From Aridibaculum aurantiacum (GTDB lineage: Bacteria; Bacteroidota; Bacteroidia; Chitinophagales; Chitinophagaceae), in the NCBI RefSeq assembly GCF_017355875.1, contig NZ_JAFEWC010000001.1, forward strand, positions 1,922,001-1,986,000: a stretch of DNA of 64,000 nt. Reading direction: 5' to 3'. Made by a program: the position numbers and the translations under genes. Below the pieces are notes generated by a model. That model did no database searches. It was not told the origin of the DNA and saw nothing but the letters and a program-made list of their open reading frames with translations. Below are positions 52,595-61,755 of this stretch, one piece after another. The first letter of the stretch is position 1, and each line of letters starts with the position of its first letter.

Positions 52595-54562
52595 GTGAAA
52601 AACTTAAGGAAATTTTTACTGCGTAACAGGATCGCTCCAAAATGGCTGATTTTCCTGCTTGATCTTTCCATCTGTTGCGTTGCTGTTATTTACGCTAATT
52701 ATCTCCGTCTTAATTTTGATTTTTCACTCATTCACTTCAAGGATATTGTTGACGACCTGGCTGCAACCATCGTTATTAACTCTGTTCTTTTCTACATTTT
52801 TAGAACCTACCACGGTATCATCCGGCTTTCCGATTTCCAGGAAGCGTCCCGGAGTATTTCAGCAGTTTTCTATTCTTTCTTCATCATGCTGGTTATAAAT
52901 GTTGGTCTTGGAATGTTCCAGATGCCACCTTTTATACCAACTTCTGTTCTTTTCATCTACTTCTTCATTTCTTCTTTTTCTGTTTTTGGCTATAGGCTAC
53001 TGGTAAAGCACCTGTACAGGTTAAGTGTAAACCAGGACGATCATATTCATGTTGTGATTTATGGTGCAGAACTTAATGGTTCGGTGCTTAAGAAGACAAT
53101 AGAGCAAACTTCCAACAACAGGTTCAAGATTGTCGCTTTTATAGATGATGATGAGAACCTGATGGGCAAAACCATAGATAATGTAAAGATCTATTCGCTC
53201 AACCAGGTTAAGAACGTTATAAAGCCATGGCAGATAAAGATGCTATTCTTTGCTCGCCAGGACTTTGAATTGAGCAAAAAGAATGCGATCGTTGATTATT
53301 GCCTGGAGCATAATATAAAGGTGATGAACATTCCGCCCATGCGCGAATGGATACAAGGTCACCTGAACATTAGCCAGCTACGTGAAGTACGTATTGAAGA
53401 ATTATTGGGTCGTCCACAGATCAACCTGAACAACGATCATGTGTTGGATATGCTGCGCAGTAAGAATGTACTTATTACCGGCGCTGCTGGTTCTATTGGT
53501 AGCGAACTGGCTCGCCAGGTTGCTTCCATACATCCTCATTCACTTATCATCTGCGATCAAACTGAAACAGGGTTATACGAACTGGAGTACGAGCTGCAGA
53601 AAAAATATAATCTCGGCAGCACGCTCAAGGTTTTCCTCGGCGATGTGAAAGACGAGAACTCCATGAACAACATGTTTGGCATGTACATGCCACAAGTTGT
53701 ATTTCATGCGGCAGCTTACAAGCACGTACCAATGATGGAGAACCATCCATCTGAAGCAATAAGGAACAACGTTCTTGGAACTAAGGTGTTGGCTGATCTT
53801 TCGGAAGCCTATGGTGTAGAAAGATTTTTACTGGTATCGACAGATAAGGCTATCAATCCAACAAATGTGATGGGTGCATCTAAGCGTATAGCTGAAATCT
53901 ATTGCCAGTCGCTGCAAAACAAGGAAACGCCGCCTGTTGTTGATACAGGAATTATTCACCTGAACCGTCGTAATTCAAAAACCAAATTCATTACAACCAG
54001 GTTTGGCAATGTTTTGGGTTCTAACGGTTCTGTTATCCCGCGTTTCCAGGAACAAATAGCCATGGGGGGACCTGTTACGGTTACACATCCTGAGATCATC
54101 CGCTTCTTTATGACCATTCCAGAGGCGTGTTCACTGGTGTTGGATGCGGTGATAATGGGTAATGGAGGCGAAGTATTCTTGTTTGATATGGGTGAGCCAG
54201 TTAAGATAATTGACCTTGCCCGCAAGATGATAAAGCTGGCTGGTTTAACCCCCGGCAAGGATATTGAAGTAAAGTATACAGGTCTTCGCCCGGGAGAAAA
54301 ACTGTACGAAGAACTATTGAACGATGAGGAACAGGTTATTCCAACTCATAATAAAAAGATACTGGTGGCTAAAGTAGTAGAATATGATTATGAGACGGTA
54401 TCGGAAAGCATAGATAAACTGATTGATATAGCTTCGGAAAATAAGGACATGGATGTAGTGCGGCAGATGAAGAGAATAGTTCCTGAATTTGTGAGCACAA
54501 ACCCAGTATACGAAGCGCTTGACGAAGAGATATTAACCCCCTCGTTCTCTTCACATGGATAA
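52595..54562 (+). CDS. CapD/WbpM-type membrane nucleotide-sugar 4,6-dehydratase
   Basis: A 655-residue protein starting at GTG 52595. Four hydrophobic segments (about residues 15-140) are followed by a CoA-binding-like Rossmann region and the catalytic SDR domain: NAD motif TGAAGSIGSELARQV (about 295-308), AAAYKHVPMMENHP, STDKAINPTNVMGASKR with Lys430 in a Met-x3-Lys variant of the usual Tyr-x3-Lys, VRFGNVLGS-like TRFGNVLGSNGSVIPRF, and KYTGLRPGEKLYEELLN. That Met variant is known in WbpM/PglF-type enzymes. It makes UDP-4-keto-6-deoxy-GlcNAc, which can be the precursor for amino-deoxy sugars and legionaminate. A 196-base gap separates it from the PGT gene. Confidence 0.92.
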   Translation: MKNLRKFLLRNRIAPKWLIFLLDLSICCVAVIYANYLRLNFDFSLIHFKDIVDDLAATIVINSVLFYIFRTYHGIIRLSDFQEASRSISAVFYSFFIMLVINVGLGMFQMPPFIPTSVLFIYFFISSFSVFGYRLLVKHLYRLSVNQDDHIHVVIYGAELNGSVLKKTIEQTSNNRFKIVAFIDDDENLMGKTIDNVKIYSLNQVKNVIKPWQIKMLFFARQDFELSKKNAIVDYCLEHNIKVMNIPPMREWIQGHLNISQLREVRIEELLGRPQINLNNDHVLDMLRSKNVLITGAAGSIGSELARQVASIHPHSLIICDQTETGLYELEYELQKKYNLGSTLKVFLGDVKDENSMNNMFGMYMPQVVFHAAAYKHVPMMENHPSEAIRNNVLGTKVLADLSEAYGVERFLLVSTDKAINPTNVMGASKRIAEIYCQSLQNKETPPVVDTGIIHLNRRNSKTKFITTRFGNVLGSNGSVIPRFQEQIAMGGPVTVTHPEIIRFFMTIPEACSLVLDAVIMGNGGEVFLFDMGEPVKIIDLARKMIKLAGLTPGKDIEVKYTGLRPGEKLYEELLNDEEQVIPTHNKKILVAKVVEYDYETVSESIDKLIDIASENKDMDVVRQMKRIVPEFVSTNPVYEALDEEILTPSFSSHG

Positions 54563-54602
54563 TGTAGTGTAACTTGCAACGCTGAAAAAAAGGGGTCCAG
54601 AA

Positions 54603-55349
54603 ATGTTTAATTTCTTTTTTAAATCGGGTAAAATTGAGCCCGATTTGTCATTTATACAGGTTGATATGCATTCCCACCTCTTGCCGGGATTGGATGATGG
54701 TGTGAAAGAGATGGAAACAAGCATAGCTTACATCCGCCAACTGCACGAATTGGGGTATAGCAAGCTGATCTGCACGCCACATATACTTTCAGATATTTAC
54801 CCAAACTCTCGCCAGACAATTCTGCCTAAGTTATATGCACTGCGTGAAGAGTTGGCCAAAGCCAATATTCCTGTGAAGGTAGAAGCAGCTGCGGAATACA
54901 TGATGGATCATGAATTTGCTGAGCTGGTAGAAAGATCTAAAAAGGAAGACCTGCTAACCATAAGCAACCAATACATTCTGGTTGAAATGAGTTACCTGGC
55001 GGCTTCGCCACATGTAGAGCAGATCATTTTCAACCTTAGAATGTTGGGGCTGCAGCCTATCCTTGCTCATCCCGAAAGATATAACTACTACCACCACAAT
55101 TTTGAGCAGTACGAACGGTTTAAGGAACTAGGGTGTAAGCTGCAGTTGAACCTATTGTCTCTTTCCGGCGGCTACGGCCCTCATGTAAAGAAAACAGGTG
55201 AAAAGCTGCTGAAGAACGGCCTTATAGATTTTGTAGGAACGGATATGCACCACGAAATGCATATGAAAATGCTGCAGAAATTAGCTTCAACAAAAGACTT
55301 TTATGAGCTGATGGAAGGACATGAAATGTTGAATAAGCGGTTGATGTGA
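54603..55349 (+). CDS. Tyrosine-protein phosphatase, PHP type (CpsB/YwqE-like)
   Basis: A 248-residue metal-dependent phosphatase. The metal-binding PHP motifs are DMHSHLLPGLDDG (near residue 21), LICTPH, EAAAEYMMDHEF, PILAHPERYNYY and FVGTDMHH. CpsB-type enzymes dephosphorylate BY-kinases, here most likely the Wzc-like kinase at the other end of the locus. Last gene of the locus, followed by a strong terminator. Confidence 0.9.
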   Translation: MFNFFFKSGKIEPDLSFIQVDMHSHLLPGLDDGVKEMETSIAYIRQLHELGYSKLICTPHILSDIYPNSRQTILPKLYALREELAKANIPVKVEAAAEYMMDHEFAELVERSKKEDLLTISNQYILVEMSYLAASPHVEQIIFNLRMLGLQPILAHPERYNYYHHNFEQYERFKELGCKLQLNLLSLSGGYGPHVKKTGEKLLKNGLIDFVGTDMHHEMHMKMLQKLASTKDFYELMEGHEMLNKRLM

Positions 55350-55403
55350 TCACTGATTCTGAAGCTTTGTTAGAAGCTCAAAATATTTTGGAATATGCTT
55401 TCT

Positions 55404-55438
55404 AAAACAAAACCCTGCACGTCGCAGGGTTTTGTTTT
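55404..55438. terminator. Bidirectional intrinsic terminator closing the polysaccharide locus
   Basis: A 15-base perfect stem (AAAACAAAACCCTGC / GCAGGGTTTTGTTTT) around a five-base loop, with further T on the forward side. It lies between convergent genes at 55349 and 55448. Confidence 0.88.
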
Positions 55439-55447
55439 TTTATGCTT

Positions 55448-57019
55448 CTAGGCATTCTCTAGTTTAGAATAGCTACGTTTTTTACTTGCCAGGTATTTCT
55501 CGTGAATGATAGTACTCATAGGCTTTCTATACACTTTACTCTCCACCCACGAAATCACATCCAAATAAGCAAATGCCCTGGTTTCATGCCGGCTCTTTTC
55601 AAACTGTTTGATCACTCCAAGGAATTTTTCAAACTCTGGTTGCAGTTTATGTCGTGGTACATGAAATGACTTACGCAGGAACCTGAACATTTCCTCTTCA
55701 ACCACTGTAAGGTTTTCCATTTTTGCCATAAACCGGTACACCGACTTGATCAGGTATTCAATAATGTCGAAGTTGCCCAACTCATAATGTGCAATGAGGT
55801 GTAATAGCCGTGCATAACATTGCAGGTCCGTACGTAGGTCTACATGATCATGGATGATCTTCTGTAGGTAATCAATACACCTGTCGTAGTCGCCATTTCC
55901 AAAGTGAAGGGTGGCAAATTTATAATTGAGTACAAGGATGCGATGCCTGTCCAGGTATAAGATATATTCTTCCAGCTTTTCTTCTATCTGCGGTATCAGC
56001 TTTACACCTTCGGCAAAAGTGCCAAGCATGAAATGCTGATTGATCCGTGCACTGTTGATGTACACAAAGGTTTGTATCCGGGCATTGTCATGTTCGGTGG
56101 CCACTTTTGTTTCAGAAAATGCTTCAAACTGGCGCAGGGTGATCTGGAAGAGCTGGTAGTTGCGCAGGTCGAAGTGGGCATTTAATAGATTGTGCATGCC
56201 CTTGATATAATGCCCCGGCTCCATCTCTATCATATGCGGCTCTTCTTCAAACAGGTTCACCCACTTTTGTGTGTAACGATAATACATCAAGAAGTCTTGC
56301 CTGATGAATGCATACCAGCAGTAACATTGACATAGATATAACCTTTCATAGAAGCCGGTTTGCTCCCTTGCTTTTTCAGGCAGTTTGTCAATGAAAAATT
56401 CCTTTACACCTGCTTCATCTTTTTCATTACGGGCATGTCCATTTTTAATATACCAGCTATACAACTGCAACGCCAGGTTGCTTAGTTGCGCTATCATTAC
56501 ACGCCTTTCGTGCACCTCGTTTGCTTGCGATGTAAGCTTTTCGGCTCGGCCTTGCATACTGCGTGTTATATGCAGCGTTTCTATTTTTTTCTCCAGAGAA
56601 ATGGCTTGGATAAGGAAGCTGTCCTGGTGATAATAGAAAGCCATTTCCTTGGTCTTATCCAATATCTTCAGGCTTTGCAGGTAAAGGCCTTTATTGTACA
56701 AAATCCTCGCATGATCCAGTTGTTCATTCAGCTGCAGTTCTACATTCTCGCTGCTTTTAAGCAGTCGTAAGCTTGCAAGAACCTGTTTGTATAAGTGTGC
56801 TTTTATATTAGATAGCTGTTGTTTTTTTATTGCCGGAACTTTTTTTAGTAAGGCTACTTCATCATATTCCTGCATTTTGTCCAATGCATCAAACAGCTGT
56901 ATGATCTTAAGGTCTTCGTTTCCTGAACTCCGTTTTATGTATAGCTTGAAATGTCTTTTCTCTGACTTCTCAAGTGATTTTATAAGTTGGTATAATGTAT
57001 CAGTAGACCGGTTAGGCAT
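55448..57019 (-). CDS. Helical-repeat protein of unknown function
   Basis: A 523-residue, probably cytoplasmic protein with no signal peptide or membrane helix. It is almost wholly predicted alpha-helical with paired helices (for example LDHARILYNKGLYLQSLKILDKTKEMAFYYHQDSFLIQAISLEKKI and YDRCIDYLQKIIHDHVDLRTDLQCYARLLHLIAHYELGNFDIIEYLIKSVYRFM), resembling TPR-like scaffolds. The N-terminus (LYQLIKSLEKSEKRHFKLYIKRSSG) is conserved-looking and basic. I know of similar proteins in Bacteroidota but no function. A hairpin-rich leader and a candidate promoter lie upstream. Confidence 0.75.
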   Translation of the reverse strand: MPNRSTDTLYQLIKSLEKSEKRHFKLYIKRSSGNEDLKIIQLFDALDKMQEYDEVALLKKVPAIKKQQLSNIKAHLYKQVLASLRLLKSSENVELQLNEQLDHARILYNKGLYLQSLKILDKTKEMAFYYHQDSFLIQAISLEKKIETLHITRSMQGRAEKLTSQANEVHERRVMIAQLSNLALQLYSWYIKNGHARNEKDEAGVKEFFIDKLPEKAREQTGFYERLYLCQCYCWYAFIRQDFLMYYRYTQKWVNLFEEEPHMIEMEPGHYIKGMHNLLNAHFDLRNYQLFQITLRQFEAFSETKVATEHDNARIQTFVYINSARINQHFMLGTFAEGVKLIPQIEEKLEEYILYLDRHRILVLNYKFATLHFGNGDYDRCIDYLQKIIHDHVDLRTDLQCYARLLHLIAHYELGNFDIIEYLIKSVYRFMAKMENLTVVEEEMFRFLRKSFHVPRHKLQPEFEKFLGVIKQFEKSRHETRAFAYLDVISWVESKVYRKPMSTIIHEKYLASKKRSYSKLENA

Positions 57020-57032
57020 CGTAAGTATGTTG

Positions 57033-57065
57033 TGCTGAAAGCCACTAGTGGCCTACGTTTCAGCA
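57033..57065 (-). promoter_or_regulatory. Palindromic 5' leader hairpin
   Basis: TGCTGAAA pairs with TTTCAGCA, and inside it lies a perfect 12-base palindrome GCCACTAGTGGC. It sits 14 bases from the start codon of the gene at 57019, so it would be in the transcript leader or act as a protein-binding palindrome. Confidence 0.45.
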
Positions 57066-57099
57066 GGTTTTTATAGGTTTCCAAATGACAGAACAAAGC

Positions 57100-57107
57100 C
57101 AAATTTA
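57100..57107 (-). promoter_or_regulatory. Candidate Bacteroidota -7 box for the helical-repeat protein gene
   Basis: Reverse-strand TAAATTTG, an exact TAnnTTTG match, 81 bases upstream of the start codon at 57019. No clear -33 TTG is visible. Confidence 0.4.
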
Positions 57108-57325
57108 AAAAGTAGGAAAAGCAGGAACTGATCTACCTTCGTTCGGCAGTGCAATTTTACAGTAGCAGGCAATCGTAGAGAAATAAAGAAGATTAATTTA
57201 TCAATAAAACTGGCAAGTACACCTGCAAAAATAAAGGTTGGCTCTCAGGTAAAAAAATATGAAGAATTCTGCTATGAGTTCTTTACTCAAATCACGAGGC
57301 TTTTAGCATTACTTTTCAACGGCTT

Positions 57326-58840
57326 CTATAAAACTCTTTTCTTAAATACAAGGAAGCATTCCGGTTCAGCTCTTCTACCTTTCCAGCACAAAAATCCTTT
57401 GAAGTTATCTACTACCTGGTAGCCCTCAAATGAGATAATCTTAGAAGATGGGATATAATGTGAGGCAAGTATCACCAGGTCAGGTTGGTTGATTGATATA
57501 GAATCCATTACCCTAATACCAGCACCCATAGGAGTGGTGTTCTCATTCGACCATATCCAAAAACGGTTGGAAGAACCATTGTTGTAGTTGTAAAATATAT
57601 TGTTGTCGAAATAGGGGAGGATAGAGGCTGACTTCCATCCACTGGCAAAGATCTTCTTCCCTTCGTAGCCGTTCTGCTTGATGTATTTCACCAGCTCCCG
57701 ACTACCGGAATATTTGTTTTGTATATCGTAGACAATTGAAGCTATTCCCCAATAAGTATGAACGGCAAAGACCAATATCATTACTGCGTTCACAGCTTTT
57801 GTCAATCGTAAACCAACAGGCATTGTGTGTTTGCTATGGCTTACCCACAAGGCAAAGATCCATAGGTAAAACAGCACGCCCTGGTGCCACAGGTTCTTGT
57901 ACTTCAACGAGAACAAAAGGCATAATAAGACTAACGGAAACAAGTAAATGGAACGCATTTTCTTTTCACGTAGCCAAAAGAAAGTGACAAGGAAAACCAC
58001 TGCAGCCACAGCCAGCTGAATGGAAGGTGCATAGCCTAGATGATTATAGGTAAGGCTCCCCATAATCATATCTACACTAACATCTATGAAATGAAAAAAG
58101 TCTGAATTGATTCCTGCAGCCAACATATGATCGCGTGGAGGTATGAGCGTAAACGCTACAAAGCCAGCCAGCAAGCCATATGCGCCAATGGCCAATGCAT
58201 GATTTTTTCTTATTTCATTAGTAAGCCATGGCCACTGCGCCACTATATTCAGAAAATGAAGAAAGACCAAACCTCCTGCAACTAGGTAAGTATGTGCACT
58301 AATATTGGCCAGGATGAATAGTAAGAACATGTATAAGAAAGGCCTGTTCATGCGATGATGATACACCATGGCCACACTAAAAATCACCAGCGGTATCATG
58401 CAGTAACTACGTGCTATAATGCCATACTGAAACAATGTAAAATAGGTGAACGGGAACAGGCATTTTACAGCCGGTGAGAAGGGAGAGAAGCGAACAAAAA
58501 CATATACACCCGCTACAGAAAACAAGCCGGCAATAATATTTAGCGAAGCATACGGTAAACCAAGCTTGGCAGGTATGGATAAAGTAAGGTGCCAAAGTCC
58601 GGGAGTGCCTTCATATTTTAGGTAAGTAAAAAAGATGTCTTTGATAGAGGCATCCTTAGCAAGCAGCCAGGCCTGTGCCTCATCCATCCAAGGCTCGTGG
58701 TAAAAACCTCCAACTGCAATAACAGCTATATATATTAGAAGTACTACTACCTGGTATCGTTCAGTAAATAAGCCATCAAAAGGTTTCCATCCACTGAAGG
58801 ATAAGGTTGAAGCAGGTTTGCCAGGAATTGATCCAATCAT
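57326..58840 (-). CDS. GT-C-like multi-spanning membrane protein
   Basis: A 504-residue protein with about ten hydrophobic helices. After the first helix comes FYHEPWMDEAQAWLLAKDASIKDIF, an acidic loop motif like the catalytic DE/DD loop of GT-C enzymes (GT39/mannosyltransferase, ArnT style), then YLKYEGTPGLWHLTL. The C-terminal soluble part (YIKQNGYEGKKIFASGWKSASILPYFDNN) resembles their periplasmic domain. It would use a lipid-linked sugar on the outer face of the inner membrane. It stands apart from the glycan locus on the opposite strand. Confidence 0.72.
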   Translation of the reverse strand: MIGSIPGKPASTLSFSGWKPFDGLFTERYQVVVLLIYIAVIAVGGFYHEPWMDEAQAWLLAKDASIKDIFFTYLKYEGTPGLWHLTLSIPAKLGLPYASLNIIAGLFSVAGVYVFVRFSPFSPAVKCLFPFTYFTLFQYGIIARSYCMIPLVIFSVAMVYHHRMNRPFLYMFLLFILANISAHTYLVAGGLVFLHFLNIVAQWPWLTNEIRKNHALAIGAYGLLAGFVAFTLIPPRDHMLAAGINSDFFHFIDVSVDMIMGSLTYNHLGYAPSIQLAVAAVVFLVTFFWLREKKMRSIYLFPLVLLCLLFSLKYKNLWHQGVLFYLWIFALWVSHSKHTMPVGLRLTKAVNAVMILVFAVHTYWGIASIVYDIQNKYSGSRELVKYIKQNGYEGKKIFASGWKSASILPYFDNNIFYNYNNGSSNRFWIWSNENTTPMGAGIRVMDSISINQPDLVILASHYIPSSKIISFEGYQVVDNFKGFLCWKGRRAEPECFLVFKKRVL

Positions 58841-59018
58841 TTAATTCACACTTTCATTCATATAATAAAAAGCAAGCCGATGCTTTTCAAACCATCAAAG
58901 TAACATCTTAGCTAATAGCGTGCAGAATTTATTTTGCAATTGCTGTGCATAAAATGTCAACAGCTATCCGTCTGTTGCTGCCAACATCTTATAATTTGCA
59001 CTCATATACAAAGATCAT

Positions 59019-59147
59019 ATGGAAGCCATAATAACAAAATCTACAGAACGCGACTGTCCCAGGTGTACAGGTGTGCTGGAAATGAATGAGAAAGAGGAAT
59101 GCTATGAATGTCCGAAATGCGGCTACATAGATTGCGGAGATGACTAG
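59019..59147 (+). CDS. Small zinc-ribbon protein (42 residues)
   Basis: A short frame from ATG 59019 to TAG 59145-59147. Its 42 residues hold two Cys pairs, CPRC at 13-16 and CPKC at 31-34 with GY after it, a standard zinc ribbon. Two further Cys are at 28 and 39 (ECYECPKCGYIDCGDD). Proteins of this size occur widely and usually have unknown roles. It has no operon partner: 178 bases before it and 173 after it are non-coding. The start is the only ATG ahead of the ribbon. Confidence 0.6.
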   Translation: MEAIITKSTERDCPRCTGVLEMNEKEECYECPKCGYIDCGDD

Positions 59148-59320
59148 TTAGATGTTTCTTTAGTTACACTAAAAGTCATGCTACACATCAAGTATAAATG
59201 ATTTTATTTTCTCCTTCTCGCTGGATGTGAGACTTATATAACCGGTAATTTTTTCTTCATAAAAAAGTTAATGTTCATCGAAAAGCCCCTAACTTTTCGC
59301 TGTTAACTAAAACATACCAG

Positions 59321-61633
59321 ATGAGAAAAATTTACGTAGCACTTTCTATGGCTGCATGTACTGGTTTTGGATACCAGGCGTATGCACAACCTGCATCAGT
59401 AGTATTGATACCGAATTCCGGTACACAACTGTTATTTCCAAGTATCACTTCGGCTTATGCGGCCATTCCTGCATCACCATCGCAGAATTACACCATTGAG
59501 ATATTACCTACTTACAATGGAACAGATGCAAGCGAAGTATATCCTATTCAATTAACTGATAAAGGTCTTACTGCCGGTGGACCAACCATCACTATTCGTC
59601 CGGCTGCCGGTAATAATGGTGAAACAATTCAACGTGTTACGCCTGCTGCAGGAGCAGTAATCCAGTTCAATGGTGCAGACAATGTAATCTTAGACGGCAG
59701 ACCAGGAGGAGTCCCATCGTCAACCGCTAACTACCTTACGGTTAATGATCCAACAATTGGTAACAACGCAAGCAGAAATATCGAACTTCTTAATTCTGCT
59801 AACAACAATACCATCCAGTTTATCAATTCAATTGCCGCAGAAGCAACAGCAACTGCTGGTTCAAGAAACATTTTTGTAGCAGGAACTACAAGTACGCCTA
59901 ACAACAACAACACCATTCAAAACAACGTTGTTACTGGTGGATTACGTGGGGTACAGGATTTTGGAACCAGTGATGCATTAGCCAATTCTGGTACAAGGGT
60001 TTTGAATAACCTGGTTAGGAATTTTGGTGCTATCGGAATTTTTGCTGGAAGCGGCCAGCAGAACATGGTGATCCAGGGAAATACTATTTCACTAGATAAC
60101 TTCAACGTTGTGACAACAGCTGTTTCAGGCATTTCTCAACAGTCTACCAATGCTACCAATAATTCTACCATTTCAGATAATACCATTTCTATGACCACCA
60201 GCTCTACAAGTGTGAATAGTTTTAGTGGTATCAGCAATTCTGCAAGTGGAACAAATAATTTGTTTCGTAATACTATAACTGCCTTATCCATACCAACCAA
60301 TCCTGCTGCTACTAGTAATTTCATCGTGGGCATCAGTTTAGGAACGGCTACTGGAGGATCAGTTGCTACATTTAATGTTTCCAAGAATAAGCTTTCTGGT
60401 CTAAGTTCTACCGGGGCAGCTAATATCCGTGGGATGTCAATCTTCCCACTTGGAGGTTCTACATTGAATATTGATAACAATTTTGTTGCTGTCACATCAG
60501 ACAATGCTTCTGCAACAGCTGTTTTTGGTATTCTTTTAGGAAATACAACTGGGGCTAATTACACTACAAACTTATACTTCAATTCTATTAGGTTAGGTGG
60601 ATCAAGCAGCACTACAGGTGTTAGTGCCTACGGTATCTTCAAGGCTGATGCAAATACAAGCTCAGTATTCAATATGATGAATAACATATCTGTAGTAGAT
60701 AGGGACAATGCAACCGGCATGTATTGGTCTAACACTACCGGTACTATATCAGCAGATCATAATAACTTCCATGGCTCTGGATTTGCAGCTAGTTTTGCGG
60801 CCGCAATACAAACATCTTCAACCACGCTCAATGGATACTCAAACGCTAATCTTGCTGCTTACAAAACAGCAATAGCTCCACAAGAGCAAAACACTACATT
60901 CAGTCCTGTAACTTTTGTGTCAAACACTGACCTGCATCTTGCACCTCCTTCTACTACCGATCCAACGCTGAAAGGAGTGCCAGTAACAGGTATCACTACA
61001 GATATTGATGATAACCCGCGTCCAGCTACTGCTCCTACCAAAGGTGCTGATGAGCCAGGAGGACCGGTTCCTGTACAGCTATTTACTTTCACTGGTGCAG
61101 CTAAAGGAACATACAATCAACTTCAGTGGGCTACTGCTTCTGAAAGTAATAATGCTGGCTTCCAGCTTCAGCGCTCTACAGATGGTGTTGACTTCCGTCC
61201 ATTAGGTTTTGTTCCATCAAAATCTGATAATGGTAATTCTGCAGTTACGCTCAACTACAGCTTCGATGATATGAAACCTTTCTCTGCTAGTTCCTACTAC
61301 AGGTTAAAGCAGGTAGATAAAGACGGCCGCTTCACTTACTCTAATATTGTAACAATAAAAGGTAAGGGCGTTACTACCGTTTCTATCAGCAATCTTTACC
61401 CTAACCCGGTTAAAGACAACTTCAATGTTGTAATTGGTACAGCTAAGAGCGGTAACCTTTCTGTTGTAGTAACAGATGCTGCAGGTAAGAATGTTCTTCA
61501 AAGAAATGTTTCTGTAAAAGAGGGAGATAATATCATTCCTTTCAATAGTGCTTCACTACAACCAGGTGTTTACATGATCCGCGTGGTTCACCAGGGAACA
61601 CTGGAAACATCACAAGTTCAGTTTGTAAAGTAG
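59321..61633 (+). CDS. Secreted beta-helix-type protein with T9SS type A sorting domain
   Basis: A 770-residue cell-surface or secreted protein. The N-terminal signal peptide ends around GYQAYA-Q. A long Asn/Thr/Ser-rich region (about 90-560) repeats short turns such as NNNTIQNNVV, GNTISLDNF and NNSTISDNTISM, consistent with a right-handed parallel beta-helix. Then come QLFTFTGAAKGTYNQLQWATASESNNAGFQLQRSTDG, a fibronectin-like linker, and the C-terminal domain LYPNPVKDNFNVVIG...GVYMIRV, the T9SS type A sorting signal removed on export. Function unknown. A strong terminator follows. Confidence 0.88.
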   Translation: MRKIYVALSMAACTGFGYQAYAQPASVVLIPNSGTQLLFPSITSAYAAIPASPSQNYTIEILPTYNGTDASEVYPIQLTDKGLTAGGPTITIRPAAGNNGETIQRVTPAAGAVIQFNGADNVILDGRPGGVPSSTANYLTVNDPTIGNNASRNIELLNSANNNTIQFINSIAAEATATAGSRNIFVAGTTSTPNNNNTIQNNVVTGGLRGVQDFGTSDALANSGTRVLNNLVRNFGAIGIFAGSGQQNMVIQGNTISLDNFNVVTTAVSGISQQSTNATNNSTISDNTISMTTSSTSVNSFSGISNSASGTNNLFRNTITALSIPTNPAATSNFIVGISLGTATGGSVATFNVSKNKLSGLSSTGAANIRGMSIFPLGGSTLNIDNNFVAVTSDNASATAVFGILLGNTTGANYTTNLYFNSIRLGGSSSTTGVSAYGIFKADANTSSVFNMMNNISVVDRDNATGMYWSNTTGTISADHNNFHGSGFAASFAAAIQTSSTTLNGYSNANLAAYKTAIAPQEQNTTFSPVTFVSNTDLHLAPPSTTDPTLKGVPVTGITTDIDDNPRPATAPTKGADEPGGPVPVQLFTFTGAAKGTYNQLQWATASESNNAGFQLQRSTDGVDFRPLGFVPSKSDNGNSAVTLNYSFDDMKPFSASSYYRLKQVDKDGRFTYSNIVTIKGKGVTTVSISNLYPNPVKDNFNVVIGTAKSGNLSVVVTDAAGKNVLQRNVSVKEGDNIIPFNSASLQPGVYMIRVVHQGTLETSQVQFVK

Positions 61634-61652
61634 ATTTTAAATATTAGTATAG

Positions 61653-61686
61653 AAAAAACCACCGGCTTCAACCGGTGGTTTTTTAT
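61653..61686. terminator. Bidirectional intrinsic terminator
   Basis: AAAACCACCGG/CCGGTGGTTTT stem around CTTCAA, with A- and T-runs outside. It lies between convergent genes. Confidence 0.87.
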
Positions 61687-61755
61687 TTATCACAGCCTTA
61701 ATAGAGTAATCACAAGCTGGGCAAGATGATTTACTTTTTCCTTTTGGTATACCTG

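Larger units (their letters stand above)
57020..57325. other. 306-base intergenic region with leader hairpin and candidate promoter
   Basis: Gap between two same-strand genes. The part next to 57019 contains the hairpin at 57033-57065 and a TAAATTTG box at 57100-57107 (both for the gene at 57019). The rest, toward 57325, shows no gene, repeat or clear terminator for the upstream GT-C-like gene. Confidence 0.6.

Noticed and set aside
15700-55400. Many reverse-strand frames of 60-140 codons across the glycan locus
   Set aside because: All are antisense to well-supported genes with family motifs; none has a motif of its own.
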